Notes: a model not told the origin generated them from the letters alone. A stretch of DNA of 64,000 bases from Falciphora oryzae (GCA_000733355.1 JNVV01000052.1:1-64000); one strand, 5' to 3'. Counted from the first letter of the stretch, positions 43,355-54,836 are shown. A program made the numbers and translations.

Positions 43355-44325
43355 TAGGTCTGGGCGGCCGGGGATCCGACCCTGCGGCGGCTGCTGACGC
43401 GGATCCGGCAAGGCATACAAGACAACTCCGACGTGGACCTCCTGAACAGCAGGCGCTATCGGAGGGCAGGCGGATCCCCTGGGAGTCGGGCATCACGGTA
43501 GTGACGCCGCTGAACCGGAACCGCTAGAACCTAAACGTCGAAGCAGTCCTGTCCTTCCAGAGACGGCGGCACGCCCGCCTCCGGATCTTCGTCTCCGAGC
43601 ACAGGTGGAAAGGCGACCAGCCGACAAAAAAGGAGGCCCTGATGGTGCTGGGCCAGAGGGACGACAATGCCATCCCCATTCCCGCCGTTTTTATATTTGT
43701 TCCCGGTATGCCCGTCGTAGTTAACCAAAACACCCACCAAGGCCTGAAGGTGGTCAACGGCGCTGCCTATACGGCCCTAAACGTCATCCTCGACAAAGCG
43801 CACCCGGGCCACCGCGTTAGTGCCGATACCATCCTCCACTTCGGTCCGCCGGCGGGCATCATGCTGGCGTCCGAAACGACGAGGGACCTTCACTTCGTGG
43901 GCATGCCGGCCGGCACCGTCCTCCTAACGCCTATCAGCACAAAAATAAAAAGCCAGAAAAAGCGGCCGTAGAAACGGGGCGACGTCGTCCGCCGGGGTCT
44001 GCCGTGCGTAACAGCGTTTGCCTGTACGGATTACAAAATGCAAAGCAGGATGTTGGACCGGGCGGCGCTGGAGCTGCGCGGGACGCGGACGACAACGGTA
44101 AACGGGGAAGCGGTGCCCAGCCAATGCGACCCTTACAGCCTCTACGAGCAGCTGTCGCGGTGTAGGACGCTGGACGGCATTACGCTCCTGTCTAAAGCGC
44201 GGGAGCGGGACTTTGTGGGCAACACAGTGCCCGAGGAAATGGCGCAGGCGGAACAGAGGCTGGAGCAATTGAGCGAGGAGACGATTCGGGCAGCGGAGTT
44301 GTGGGACTGGTCGGGAGAAGATTGA
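43355..44325 (+). pseudogene. PIF1-like helicase, C-terminal third, with stops and a frameshift
   Basis: From about 43460 one frame runs to the TGA at 44323-44325 with two internal TAGs (after PLNRNR and after KSQKKRP). It reads ESGITVVTPLNRNR, IPIPAVFIFVPGMPVVVNQNTH, GLKVVNGAAYTALNVILD, PAGIMLASETTRDLHF and CVTAFACTDYKMQSRMLDRAALEL. QLSRCRTLDGITLLSKARERD and WDWSGED complete it. Upstream of 43460 the frame differs (WAAGDPTLRRLLTRIRQGIQ). The ATPase core is absent. PIF1-like genes of this type are multicopy in some fungi, so this is probably a dead repeat-like copy. Confidence 0.75.
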
Positions 44326-44904
44326 AAGAAAAAAAAGGAAGCGGAGGCGATTAGGTGGTCACACAACGTCGCGGATTCAAATTTTGACGAGTTAGGCACG
44401 ACTTTTTGATTGGAGGAGAGCGAAAAAGTTACGTAAAAGTCACGTGATTTTTCTGAGTGGTTTTGGCAGCCCCACTTTTTTCTCGCGCGCCCGTCCTCTA
44501 AGAGCCTTTCGTTCCTCAAGGCACCTGCAACAGAAAAAGGCACGTCGCCAGTGTTTCAGCAACGGCCGCCGGGGAGCCTCGGATGCCGAAACGGCTGCGA
44601 CCCGTGCACTGAACTTTACCGGTGTCGGCAGAAGACGAAAACACGACGTTGCAAAAGAGACATGTCCATTCCTCACCGTCTGCGAATCCGCAAACACGAT
44701 GCTCAGGTGGCGGTCAATGCAAGTTGCAGCTCCACAAGTCCCAGTCTGAGTCTGCCTTGGTTGATACCGGGATTATCTCGTCACCCACTTCGGCTCTTCA
44801 GGAGCGCGTCGTTGTCGTTGCACGTGGCGGCGACCCGACTGCCAGAACCCGATATCCCGTGACACGAGGTCCCAGAGTAATCTCCGATATCAGAAGGGGA
44901 CACC
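44326..44904. promoter_or_regulatory. Intergenic region upstream of the mannosidase gene
   Basis: No gene supported. Small open frames overlap it. It probably contains the mannosidase promoter and 5' UTR. Confidence 0.4.
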
Positions 44905-46887
44905 ATGGCACGGCGACGCGGCCTGGTGCGCCTTATCTTGCTGGCCGCCGTCCTTGTGTTCGTCTTGTACCGGTACCGCCCGTTTGGCGACTACCCCGTG
45001 CGACGCTTCCGCCTCCCCCTAAGGAAAGATGGCCCCATCGAGTTCGTGCCATCCAGCTACGACTGGGCCGCCTTTGAGCACCACCACCCGCGCCCGGCGG
45101 CCGACATGACGCGCCTCCCGCCGGCGGATAGGCAGCGTCCCGTGCCGCGGGTGCAGCACGACTTCTCGCGCGACGACGCAGCGAGGTCCGTGTATGCAAG
45201 TGCCGAGATATCAGAGGCGCGGCTGACCGCGGTGCGGGCCGCCATCAAGAAGAGCTGGGACAGCTACGCGAAAGAGGCCTGGGGCCTCGACGAGCTCCGC
45301 CCGCTCGAGGGCGGCGGCCGCGACACCTTTGGCGGCTACGGCGCCACGCTGGTCGACTCGCTCGACACGCTCTGGATCGCCGGCATGCGCGCCGAGTTCG
45401 TCGACGCCGTGCGCGAGGCCTGCCGCCTCGACTTTTCCACCACGTCCAGCACGAGCCTCAACGTCTTCGAGACCACCATCCGCTTTTTGGGCGGCCTGCT
45501 GTCAGCGTACGACCTGAGCGGCGAGAAGGCGCTCCTCCGTAAAGCCCGCGAGCTGGGCGACATGCTGTACGCGGCCTTCGACACGCCCAACCGCATCCCG
45601 GGCTTCTGGCTCGACTTCGAGGACGCGCGCCACGGCAACCAGCTGGCGGGTATCAACGACCCGAGCGCGTCGCCGGCGTCGCTGAGCCTCGAGTTCACGC
45701 GGCTGGCGCAGCTGACGGGAGACCACAAGTACTATGACGCCGTCGATACCATCTCGCGGTTCCTGGAGCGCACGCAGAACCACACGCGCCTGCCGGGCGT
45801 GTGGCCCGCCCTCATGAACTTCCGCGGTGACGCGGACGACGAGGGCGGCGTCGTCGCGACGCAGCACCACAGCGAGTTCACGCTCGGCGCCCTCGCCGAC
45901 TCCATGTTCGAGTACCTGCCCAAGATGCACGCGCTGCTGGCGGGCGCCGACCCAAAGTACGAGGCCATGTACCGCACCGCCATGGCCGTGGTCGAGAAGC
46001 ACATCCTGTTCCGGCCCATGGTGCCCAGCAGCAGCGCCAGCAGCAAGACGGGCTCACCTGAGATCCCGGATATTCTGTTCGCCGGGTCGGCGACGGCGGG
46101 CTACGGCGACGAGCCGCCCCAGAATCTGCACGAGAGCCAGCACCTGGCCTGCTTCGCCGGCGGCATGTTCGCGCTGGGCGGCCGCCTCTTCGACGACCCG
46201 CACCACGTGAGCCTCGGCGAGAAGCTGGCGCGCGGCTGCGCCTGGGGCTACAAGAGCTTCCCGACGGGCCTGCTGCCCGAGATCTTTGGCCTCGCGGCCT
46301 GCCCGGCAACTTCCTCAAGTGAGCCGTGTCCGTGGGACGAGGAGGCGTGGAAGAGCCAGGTCAGGCCCTGGGGCGGCAGCTCGGGGCAGGAGGTCGCCGA
46401 GGGCAAGGCGAAGCGCAAGATGCCCAGGGGGTTTACGCACGCGCGCGACGCGCGCTACATCCTCCGGCCCGAGGCCGTGGAGAGCCTGTTTGTGCTGTAC
46501 CGCGTCACGGGCAAGGAGGAGCTGCGGGAGCTGGCGTGGCAGATGTTTCTGGACATCCAGGTCGCGACCTCGACGCACCTGGCGAACGCGGCCATCGAGG
46601 ACGTCACGGTCACGGGACAGACCACCAAGGTCGATTCGATGGAGGTAGGTCTGGCAGTGGCGGCCTTCGTCCATTCAATCTGCCCACCTTACCCTTTGCT
46701 ATGTCTGGGCAGTCAGACTAACCTTTCTATCTCAACATGGCAGAGCTTTTGGCTTGGCGAGACGCTCAAGTACTTTTATCTTATCTTCTCGAAGCCCAAC
46801 GTGATCAGCTTGGACGAGTGGGTGCTCAACACAGAGGCGCACCCGCTGCGGAGGCCGAAGAGGACGGCGGAGACGGAGCTGGTGTAA
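44905..46887 (+). CDS. GH47 class I alpha-1,2-mannosidase, type II membrane protein (two exons, 627 aa)
   Basis: Exons are 44905-46644 and 46744-46887. The 99-nt intron (GTAGGT...CAG) is a multiple of three and has no stop, so only comparison with the family (DSME|SFWLGETLKYFYLIF) reveals it. A short cytoplasmic tail and one membrane anchor (about residues 7-22, LVRLILLAAVLVFVLY) precede the catalytic domain. Family blocks are AIKKSWDSYAKEAWGLDELRP, ATLVDSLDTLWI, SLNVFETTIRFLGGLLSAY, HLACFAGGMFALGGR, YILRPEAVESLFVLYR and LNTEAHPLRRP (the Thr of NTEAHP is a Ca2+ ligand). It is expected to trim Man9 N-glycans in the ER or Golgi. Confidence 0.92.
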   Translation: MARRRGLVRLILLAAVLVFVLYRYRPFGDYPVRRFRLPLRKDGPIEFVPSSYDWAAFEHHHPRPAADMTRLPPADRQRPVPRVQHDFSRDDAARSVYASAEISEARLTAVRAAIKKSWDSYAKEAWGLDELRPLEGGGRDTFGGYGATLVDSLDTLWIAGMRAEFVDAVREACRLDFSTTSSTSLNVFETTIRFLGGLLSAYDLSGEKALLRKARELGDMLYAAFDTPNRIPGFWLDFEDARHGNQLAGINDPSASPASLSLEFTRLAQLTGDHKYYDAVDTISRFLERTQNHTRLPGVWPALMNFRGDADDEGGVVATQHHSEFTLGALADSMFEYLPKMHALLAGADPKYEAMYRTAMAVVEKHILFRPMVPSSSASSKTGSPEIPDILFAGSATAGYGDEPPQNLHESQHLACFAGGMFALGGRLFDDPHHVSLGEKLARGCAWGYKSFPTGLLPEIFGLAACPATSSSEPCPWDEEAWKSQVRPWGGSSGQEVAEGKAKRKMPRGFTHARDARYILRPEAVESLFVLYRVTGKEELRELAWQMFLDIQVATSTHLANAAIEDVTVTGQTTKVDSMEVGLAVAAFVHSICPPYPLLCLGSQTNLSISTWQSFWLGETLKYFYLIFSKPNVISLDEWVLNTEAHPLRRPKRTAETELV

Positions 46888-48879
46888 GAGGGGTGGAAAA
46901 CGGCATTATGCATAAAATGCGCCTTTTTTGTATGAAATTTCAGAACCTGTCTTTGATATGGAGCTTTTTAGAGAGAAAGACTTGGCTCAAAGCTACGTTA
47001 TAGAATCCACGATATTTCCATTCAGATCAAATTGATTGCGGACGCGTGTAGAAAACGCGGCGCCGTTTGGCTCTTTTCCCACCCCATCATCCCGGCCGCC
47101 CAACGCGTCCCCACGATGGAGGCAGCCACTATTTTGGGATCTCGGCGCGGCTCACGGAGGACATGCTTGCAGCCGATTGTCACTGCGATCTCCCGCCGAT
47201 GGGACACGACAGACGACGTGCCCCCCGCTGACGTAGATCACAATTGACAAAGTCGGATCTTTGGGTGGCGGACACCGCTCTTCTGGCGAGGGAGGACCCT
47301 GTCCAGCTCATTCATGCTCGGTGGCGCAGAGCAGGGCAGGGCAGCTCTGCCCCAATTTAAAACGCAATAAACGGGAAAACAGGAAATGGCCTCTGATTCA
47401 TCGGAGTGGTTTGCATTGCGCATCTTCTGGCCTGCATCTGTGGTTGGGCTGGGATTCCCCGTGGGCGGCCGTTGGGCAAGACCAGCAAGGGAGCATGGAC
47501 GATGGAGATTGCATGTGTGCGTGCTCAAATGTTTGTCGTCCCATACGACGGATGTCATCGGTAGGCTGGCGTTGGCAGACAGCCGGGACACGCTGCTACA
47601 GTCGCGTGTGATGGCGGCCACCCTGGGAGGCCCTGCAGCCTCGGCAGCATGTCAATCGGCCGACGTGGTGCATGCATGCAATGCAAAAGGGCGGGCAGTC
47701 GACACACGAGTGACAGGTAGACAGCAGACGGGCAGGCCAGACTGTGTCAACCTCAACGCCCTCAACGCACCCGGCCAACAGCCCGCCACCCGATCTCGAT
47801 GCAATGACGACGGGCCCAGGCTGCTGCTGCTGCCTCCCGTGTCAGACCCGCGCCCATCGCGACGAGGCGAGAAGAAGCGGTGACACGGTTTTCCTTTGGC
47901 GTTTCTGGAGGTCTAGCGTGCGGGAGCGAAAAAGAGCCTCCTCCCAGCGGGTGCTGCCTTCCGGAAATGGACGCGGAAAAAACCAGGTCGGGCCAGACCT
48001 TGGGTCGATCCGCCAAAAAGGAGGTGGGGCCACCAGAATCTGAAACGGCCCTTGTCTGAAGCCCAGGGGCGGGCAAGGCCGCTGTTTGGCTGGCGAGCAC
48101 CACACTGCCCAGCAAGCCACTTTAACGGCCGTCAGACCAATCAGGGCCCCGCAAAGGCAGCCGTCGTCTGTTGGCCCCAGCTTCGGCACCAGCTGTCCGG
48201 ACCATCCTGGCCACCGTCGCCACCCAGCTGCGCGGTGCAGGACACCCCCCTGCTTGCTGCTGCTCACTCTGAAGTGCGTGCTTCCGCGCCTGCTAGCCCC
48301 TTTCTTGCCATGCGGGACACCCGGCCGACGTCTCCCGAGCCCCACCCCTCGCTCGACTCCTTTTCTTCAAAATGCTTGGGACGCCCAGCTGGCTACCGCC
48401 CACGCACCAACCCAGCCTGGTCTTGCTAGAGGTTTTTTGAGGTTCGCGGGCTTTTGCTAAAGAGGTCCTTCCCCAAGTTCCCTCGTGGCGGTTGTCGACT
48501 CGACGGTTCGATGCTGTGCTGATCAGATTTCTCCGTCTCTTTTCCTTCGTCTTTTTTCCCTTCTACCCTCAACTTTTTTCCCTTCGTTAGGCAGGCCTGG
48601 GCCGCTCACTTTCGCTGGATCTGATTGTTTGCTGTTGTTTTTTTTTTCTTTCGTTTGTTTTTACTCGTTTGTTTTTACTCGTTTGTTCGTCGTTTAACCA
48701 CCCGATCTGGTCCCTTCGACTATCCTGTGCGCGAGCCGTAGTTTGATACTCCTTCGTTTGCACGGCCTCTTCTGCTAGTCGCTCTAGCAGCCGACTCTTC
48801 GATCGCCAAAACCAGCGGTCATCCTCCTTCCTACTCGACGACCCGTTCCTACGAATCCTTTCACTCAAATTTTCCGACC
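46888..48879. other. 2-kb intergenic region ending in a pyrimidine-rich promoter
   Basis: No gene recognised. Bases about 48460-48700 are strongly C/T-rich (runs of CTTTTTTC type), a usual feature before transcription starts of highly expressed fungal genes, just upstream of the endoglucanase. Confidence 0.5.
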
Positions 48880-50637
48880 ATGTTTGCCACGCCACTTGCC
48901 ATCCTTGGCCTCGCGGCCGTTGTGGCCCAGGCTAAGGTCCAGTTTCTGGTAGGTGCCGCAGTCACGCTTTCGTATGCGGCCATGGAAAACTAACGGCCCA
49001 ACTAGGGTCTGTCCATCTCCGGCGGCGACTTTGGCTGCACGATAGACGGCAGCTGTCCGACTGGGCAGGTTCAGCTGCCCCTGAGCTCGCTGGGCGGCGG
49101 CGATGGCCAGGGTCAGATGAACCACTTCGCCAAGGACGACGGCATGAACATGTTCAGGCTGCCCGTCTCGTGGCAGTTCCTCGCCAACAACCAGCCGGGC
49201 GGCACGCTGGACGCCAGGAACCTGGGCCGTTACGACCAGGTGATGCAGGCCTGCCTGGCCACTGGCGCGCACTGCATGATCGACATCCATAACTTTGCTA
49301 GGTGGAACGGCAAGATCATCGGCCAGGGCGGCCCTTCGGACGACGACTTCGCCGGCCTGTGGCGCCAGCTTGCGACCAAGTACGCCGCCAACGAAAAGGT
49401 CGTCTTCGAGCTCATGAACGAGCCGCACGACCTCGACATCGCCGCCTGGGCCCGGACCTGCCAGAAGGCCGTCACGGCCATCCGCCAGGCCGGCGCCACC
49501 AAGCAGATGATCCTGCTGCCCGGCACCAACTTCGACAGCGCTGCCACCCTGGTATCGAGCGGCAGCGCCGACGCCCTCATGGCCGTGCGCAACCCGGACG
49601 GCACCGCCGACGGCCTGCTCCTCGACATCCACAAGTACCTCGACGTCGACAACTCGGGCACCCACAAGGAGTGCACCACCGACAACCGCGCCGCCTTCGC
49701 CGAGGTTGCCGCCTACCTTCGCCAGGCCGGCCGTAAGGGCCTCGTGTCCGAGACGGGCGCCTCGCTCGACGGCAGTTGCATGACCGCCTTCTGCGCCCAA
49801 AACGCTCTCATCAACGAGAACTCGGACGTCTTCGTCGGCCTCGTCGGCTGGGCCGCCGGCTCCTTCCCCACCTCGTACATCCTCGGCATGACGCCCAACA
49901 AGAACGGTAACAGCTTCGTCGACAACGCCATCACGAAGCAGTGCCTTCTGGAGACCTGGCTGAACGCCAAGGCCGTCGCCCCCGCGCCCGCTCCTGCACC
50001 CAGTGCTGCTCCTGCGCCCAGCGCTGCTCCTGTGCCCAGTGCCGCCCCTGCTCCCAGCTCGGGCCCGGCCCCTGCTCCGGCCCCCGCGGCCTCCAGCGCT
50101 CCCGCCCCTCCCTCCAACGTAGCGCCGACAGCCTCGAGCCTCCCGCCCGTCATTCCTGCCCCTGCCGCATCAGGGTCTTCTTCCAGCTCCTCGTCATCCT
50201 CTTCTACCGTCCTCCTCGTCGCCTCCTCGACGGTTCTGCTCGTCGCTCCACCCCGCTCCTCGTCCGGCTCAGGCTCGGGCTCGGGCTCCGACTCGGGCTC
50301 CAAGGCCGCCATGCCGAGCCGCATCGTGCCGTCCATGGTCATGGGCACCGGCACCGCCGTGGCTGGCAACCCCAAGGACTCTGACGCGCCCACCACGCTC
50401 CTGGTCGCCGCTGGCACCCCACCCAGCAGGGCGCCCTACGGCGGCGCGGCCGTCCCTACCAGCGTTCCCGGCGGCTCCGCCCGGTCTTCCAACGGCTCTA
50501 CCTCGGCCACGACCCCGAAGCCGCCTGCCGACACCACCAAACCGCCCATCGCCGCTGCTGCCGGCTCCGTCTGGCAGCCAGCTGCCGCCACCAGCTTTGT
50601 GGCCGTCTTTTTGGCGCTTACTGCTCTGCTCGTGTAA
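48880..50637 (+). CDS. GH5 endo-beta-1,4-glucanase, secreted, probably GPI-anchored (two exons, 566 aa)
   Basis: Exon 1 is 48880-48948 and exon 2 is 49006-50637. The 57-nt intron has an AACTAAC branch site (VQFL|GLSISGGDFGC). A signal peptide (MFATPLAILGLAAVVAQA) leads into a GH5_5-type catalytic domain: MFRLPVSWQFL, HCMIDIHNFARWNG, VVFELMNEPHD (acid/base Glu about 162), GLLLDIHKYLD and GLVSETGAS (nucleophile Glu about 272). After about residue 350 comes a long Pro/Ala/Ser linker (PAPAPSAAPAPSAAP), a Ser/Gly-rich region, and a hydrophobic C-terminus (ATSFVAVFLALTALLV), as in GPI-anchor signals. No CBM1 is seen. It would cleave internal beta-1,4-glucan bonds. Confidence 0.9.
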
Positions 50638-50811
50638 ATAGAGCAGCACCTTTTTGTACTTTTTCTCTTATGATACCAAGCATGTTAAACTTTAAGCATT
50701 GAAATACCTGCATACAATCCATAAAATATCCGGGTGCCTCTACTGTGCATATACCTTTACTTATTCGCAAAAGGAGACACAGAATCGTTGGATCTGAGTT
50801 TCCCGAGCCTT
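50638..50811. other. Short spacer between endoglucanase and HET pseudogene
   Basis: 3' ends of two convergent units; nothing else seen. Confidence 0.5.
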
Positions 50812-52627
50812 TTAATGATTTACAGATCGCCTTTGATAACAAGCCGACCAGGTGAGAACAAACACCCGGGCATCCTCCGGGCGAGCTTCGTCTTTGGCTT
50901 GGCCCTCCATGATGCCCAACACGTACGCCTCACCTACAAACTCGCACGGCACTTTCTCGGGCTGGTCAGAACCACTCTCCTCCCGACTACCTTCTTCCCG
51001 TTCTCTCAAAACAAAGAGGAACCGCACCACCCCGCAAGACCGTCACCTTGTCGCCCACGCGGGTTTTCAAGGGCGCGAGCCCGACGTACCCTTTCTCCGT
51101 GATGATAAAGGACCGGCCGTGACACCGGGCGTAGCGGGTGACGAAGGGGTGGAGAAAGAGCTCACGGGCCGCCTCCTTTTCCGCCTCGGTCTTCGCGGCG
51201 ACAAAATCGATGTCGACGTCTGCTCGGCCGAGTCACATGTCCAGATACCGCACAAAGCTCGCGTCGACCTTCTTCCCGTCCCACGTGGAGTCGGTCATGA
51301 TCGTCCTGGTGAACACCTCCTTTTGCACCCGCCCAGCCGCGCGTAGGGGAACCTCGTGTCGCCCTCGTGCTCCCCCCGTGCGCCGGGTTCTTGCGGTCGT
51401 TGTCGAGCTGCAGCACGTCGAGCGTCCGCGTCTGGATCATGCACGGCTTCGTGGCGCGGGCGCGCCTACCATTTTGGTTTCGTTGTTGAGCTCAGTCGGC
51501 ACGCCCCAATCCACCGTCCACGCAGCTGGAAGCTAAAAAAAAAAAAAAAACGGCTCGCCGTGGCCCAAAATACTCACAGATATCAGCGACGGTTTTGGCA
51601 TAGTCCGGAGCCAGAAATTCCACATCCTTGGGCACCACCAGACCCAGTAGTCCGCAGATCTTGTCTCGTTGGTCCGTGGCGCTAAGCCTTTCCACAGGGA
51701 GGATCTAATCAATCAACGGCACGCTGCCCGTCTTGACCGCTGGTTTCATGCGGGGATAGCGCCTGAAGGACGGTCCGGAAGTCGCTGGACTTGAAGAAGT
51801 CGCGGTAAGTCGCCTCGGCAGGCTCGATCCAGCGCTTTTCCGGGAGCACGTAGCCCTCCTGAAAGTCGCTAAAGCGGACAAAGGCGTCAAAGGGAAGCGT
51901 CGCGCTGCCGCACGCTACCGTGTGGTTGGGCGACAGAATCACTTTTGTAGCAGGGCGATTTCGTCTAGGTGGTTAGTCGTGCTTCCATGCAAACAGTCGA
52001 TAATGGTGGCAAAAGAGGAGGGGGGACGGGGAGAGCAAGCACACCTTGAAGCACCCAGATGCGCGACCACCACTCTCGCTGCGGCTGCATGTTGATGGCC
52101 ACGATCTGCGCCTCCGACAGGTCGAAGCCTACGTGTAAATAAATCTTCTTCTTGTACATCCCACCGATGGTTGCCATAGCAATCGCCACCGTCAGCGGCC
52201 GGGCCGAGCCAGACGCAGGTCCCCTCTGCGTTGGCATACACGTCCTTCATAAACGTGATATGGTACGACTTCTCGGCCAGGTCCTCCTGGTTTATGCACA
52301 GCGCATCTACCCAGGGCGCGGCCCTAGGCCTCCCGCCCTGCCCGGCGGCAACGCCAGCGGCACCGGCAGCATCGGGGGTGCAGAGGTGCTTCGCGCGCCC
52401 AGGAGGTTCCGCGTAATGGGCCGTTTTGTTGCGTGTCCATCCAGGGGGATGCCGTGGCTGACGTCGCACACTCCGGTGCCCCAGGCGTACGACAGCGCCG
52501 TGTATGTCAAGTCATCGTCGAGTGAGGCCGTCTCCAGCGTGGCGCGGAGATCGCACGGGTCCTGCTCGAGGTAGAGCAGCCGGATCTGCCGCGGAGAAGG
52601 GTCGAGCGGCGTGGTGGCGACTGTTCC
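50812..52627 (-). pseudogene. HET-domain (heterokaryon incompatibility-like) gene, broken by frameshifts
   Basis: Read on the minus strand in changing frames. PSPRQIRLLYLEQDPCDLRATLE and YTALSYAWGTG (HET start) come first. WVDALCINQEDLAEKSYHITFM and TCVWLGPAADG follow, then a different frame with FDLSEAQIVAINMQPQREWW and RIWVLQ. After a possible intron come CGSATLPFDAFVRFSDFQEGY, LSATDQRDKICGLLGLV and PDYAKTVADICEYFG. The usual C-terminus AREFFLHPFVTRYARCHGRS / GYVGLAPLKTRVGDKVTVL lies at about 51030-51190, and VGEAYVLGIMEGQA closes it. At least three frame changes and an A-run inside (about 51536-51550) exclude a normal product. HET proteins trigger cell death between unlike strains. Confidence 0.75.
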
Positions 52628-53472
52628 TCAGCCATTCCTGTCTCGTCTGCCGGAAACACTCTTTGGGTAGGTATTTATCCACCGCCGGGTTCCATCGCGT
52701 GGTTGGTCAAGTCGCTTCACGCGCCTCTTTCACGTCGCTCACCGAGACTGGCGCGGCGACTGGGTAAACTTCGGCGGCATTCTGCCCCTGCTCGTCTGGT
52801 CGTGGGGGTCACGCCTGGCCATCACAGGGCGGACGGACATTGCTTACAATACCAACCAAAACCGGAAGAGGTAGAAATGCATATCAACATCCGGCAAGAT
52901 CGGGGAACTTGGCCGCAGGAAGCTCATCATGAAGGACTAATCCAGTGAGAGGAGAGAAAATGCAACGCACCATGACGGAAAGCTTGATCAAAGGCCAGCC
53001 CATCACGGTGGAGAAGCACCGAGCTTCCATATTCCGGTCTAATTATCCCGGGCAGCTAACAACCCCTTATCGATCCGAGAACCAGGTCTGCCGCGGTTAA
53101 AACGGATCAAAACGGAACACCTGAGAGCCGCAGCCAGTCGGGAGCCCGTCGAGCCTGCGTCGTGATAAAAATAGCCAGCATCTCAGGCAGAATGCCAGTA
53201 TGGTGTGGTTTAACCAAGCAACCGAAGCCTGGTCCGCTCGCTTGTTAGAGCCAGAACCTCGGGCCTAGCTGGGATGTGTGAAGAACCGCACACCCTCCTC
53301 GGCTGGATTTCGCCACGGCGCGATGAAGCAGGTCTGGTGCCGTGGTGAGGAGACTCCAGTATGGGAGGGGGGTTTGGGCGTGGGAGAAGATTGGCTATAA
53401 GTAGAGGCTCTGGATGGGAATCACCTGTGACCGAATTGGTCTGGGCCTCAGGGGTTCATCCAAGCCTTCATC
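52628..53472. other. Intergenic region, no gene recognised
   Basis: Contains the former promoter of the HET gene and the promoter of the CVNH gene; no supported frame. Confidence 0.5.
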
Positions 53473-54150
53473 ATGCTACCCAAACCCACCAACATCCTGT
53501 CCCTGTCCCTGTGCCTAGCTACCCTAGCCACCGCCGCTCCCCGGCGAATGGGACAGGAACTATCCCCATCACTCCTGAGGCGGAGCTACACCCGCTCCTG
53601 CGAAACCTGCACACTCGCCGACACCCACTACCTGCACTGCTACTGCTGGAGCGCCAGCGGCCGCCGTGTCGAGACCGAGATCGACCTCGACTGGTGCGTG
53701 ACCAACAGCGGGGGCAAGCTCGCGCCAAAGGCCAAGTCAGTTCTTTTTACACTCCTTATCCCGATATAAACCCTGATCAACCAAGGCTCCGTACTGACGG
53801 CAACGACAACAACCGTGACCTCGCCGCAGCGGCGCCTTCTCAAAAACATGCAGCCACGAGCGCTGGGTAGAGGGCACGGCCAACGTGCTGCTGGCCTACT
53901 GCGGCGACGGGCGCGGCGGCGGGCGAGATAGCAAGTTGGATCTGGGTATGTTCAACCATCCTCGACACAACATGGAACGGGACGAGGACCGTTTGGCTGA
54001 TATACCCCTTTGGTATCTCCCACACCACACCACACAACAGATGACTTCATCCACAATTCGAACGGCATCCTCACCTGCCATGGCATCCTGGGCGTCGAGG
54101 GGCGGGTGCCGGGCGGCCCCAACTGTCCCCATCCCCACACTATATGCTAA
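53473..54150 (+). CDS. Secreted CVNH (cyanovirin-N homology) lectin-like protein (three exons, 162 aa)
   Basis: Exons are 53473-53735, 53830-53945 and 54041-54150; total length is 163 codons including stop. Donors are GTCAGT and GTATGT. A signal peptide (MLPKPTNILSLSLCLATLATA) precedes two pseudo-symmetric CVNH halves. The first is YTRSCETCTLADTHYLHCYCW...VETEIDLDWCVTNSGGKL. The second, joined by splicing, is NGAFSKTCSHERW...LLAYCGDG...SKLDLDDFIHNSNGILTCHG. The Ser-Cys, LDLxxCxxNxxGKL and LDDxIxNxNGxLxC patterns are the family signature. CVNH proteins bind mannose-rich glycans; in fungi the roles are mostly unknown. The C-terminal extension (VEGRVPGGPNCPHPHTIC) adds cysteines beyond the domain. 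Confidence 0.8.
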
Positions 54151-54836
54151 GTTAAAGGGGAGTGGTTCGCTTTAGCTGCCATTTCTTTTCCCGTCTTTTC
54201 ACTATGCATCTTCGCTCTATCTATCTTATCAGGGCGGATATAGGATGCTCGGTCTAGGACATGACCCGGCTTGGTAATGAGTGGGCAGCCATGTTGCTGA
54301 GGATTAAACGGGACAAATTGCTATCGCTCCATAGGCAGAATCCCCGCCACCGAGGAACAAGAATTTGCAGGTGCGCTGACTGTTCTAAATACAAATGCTA
54401 TCGACGCGGTTGATGGCGATGGCTGATACCATGTTAATCGAGGACAGGCTAAGGCTCCTCTTTCATTGCTAGATAACACAAAACATGCCTGAAAAGAACC
54501 CGTGGCCAACCAGGCCACTGAAAGATGCTCAAAAGTAAACCGTCCGTTCCAAAACTGTCCTATACCGTGCCGCTGAGGCGCCAATCCTGTATGCATACCA
54601 AATTAACTCCAAGAGAAACAGTCGTGAAATCATGCCATCCCCAACCCTTTTCCCCTTCGTCCTCAAACGCGGCTGAAGACGTCAACGACAGGAGAGAGGG
54701 CGATGTAGTCGTAGGCCTGCGGCGCCTGCTCAGAGGAAAATCCACAAGGAGAAAAACTTAGTTCCCAACGTCCCCACTTCGTGCGAGGTGGCGACGCAGC
54801 AGGCGGCCGAGGGAGGAGAGGATATCATCAACGCAG
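54151..54836. other. Intergenic region, no gene recognised
   Basis: 686 bp between convergent genes; short chance frames only. Confidence 0.5.
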
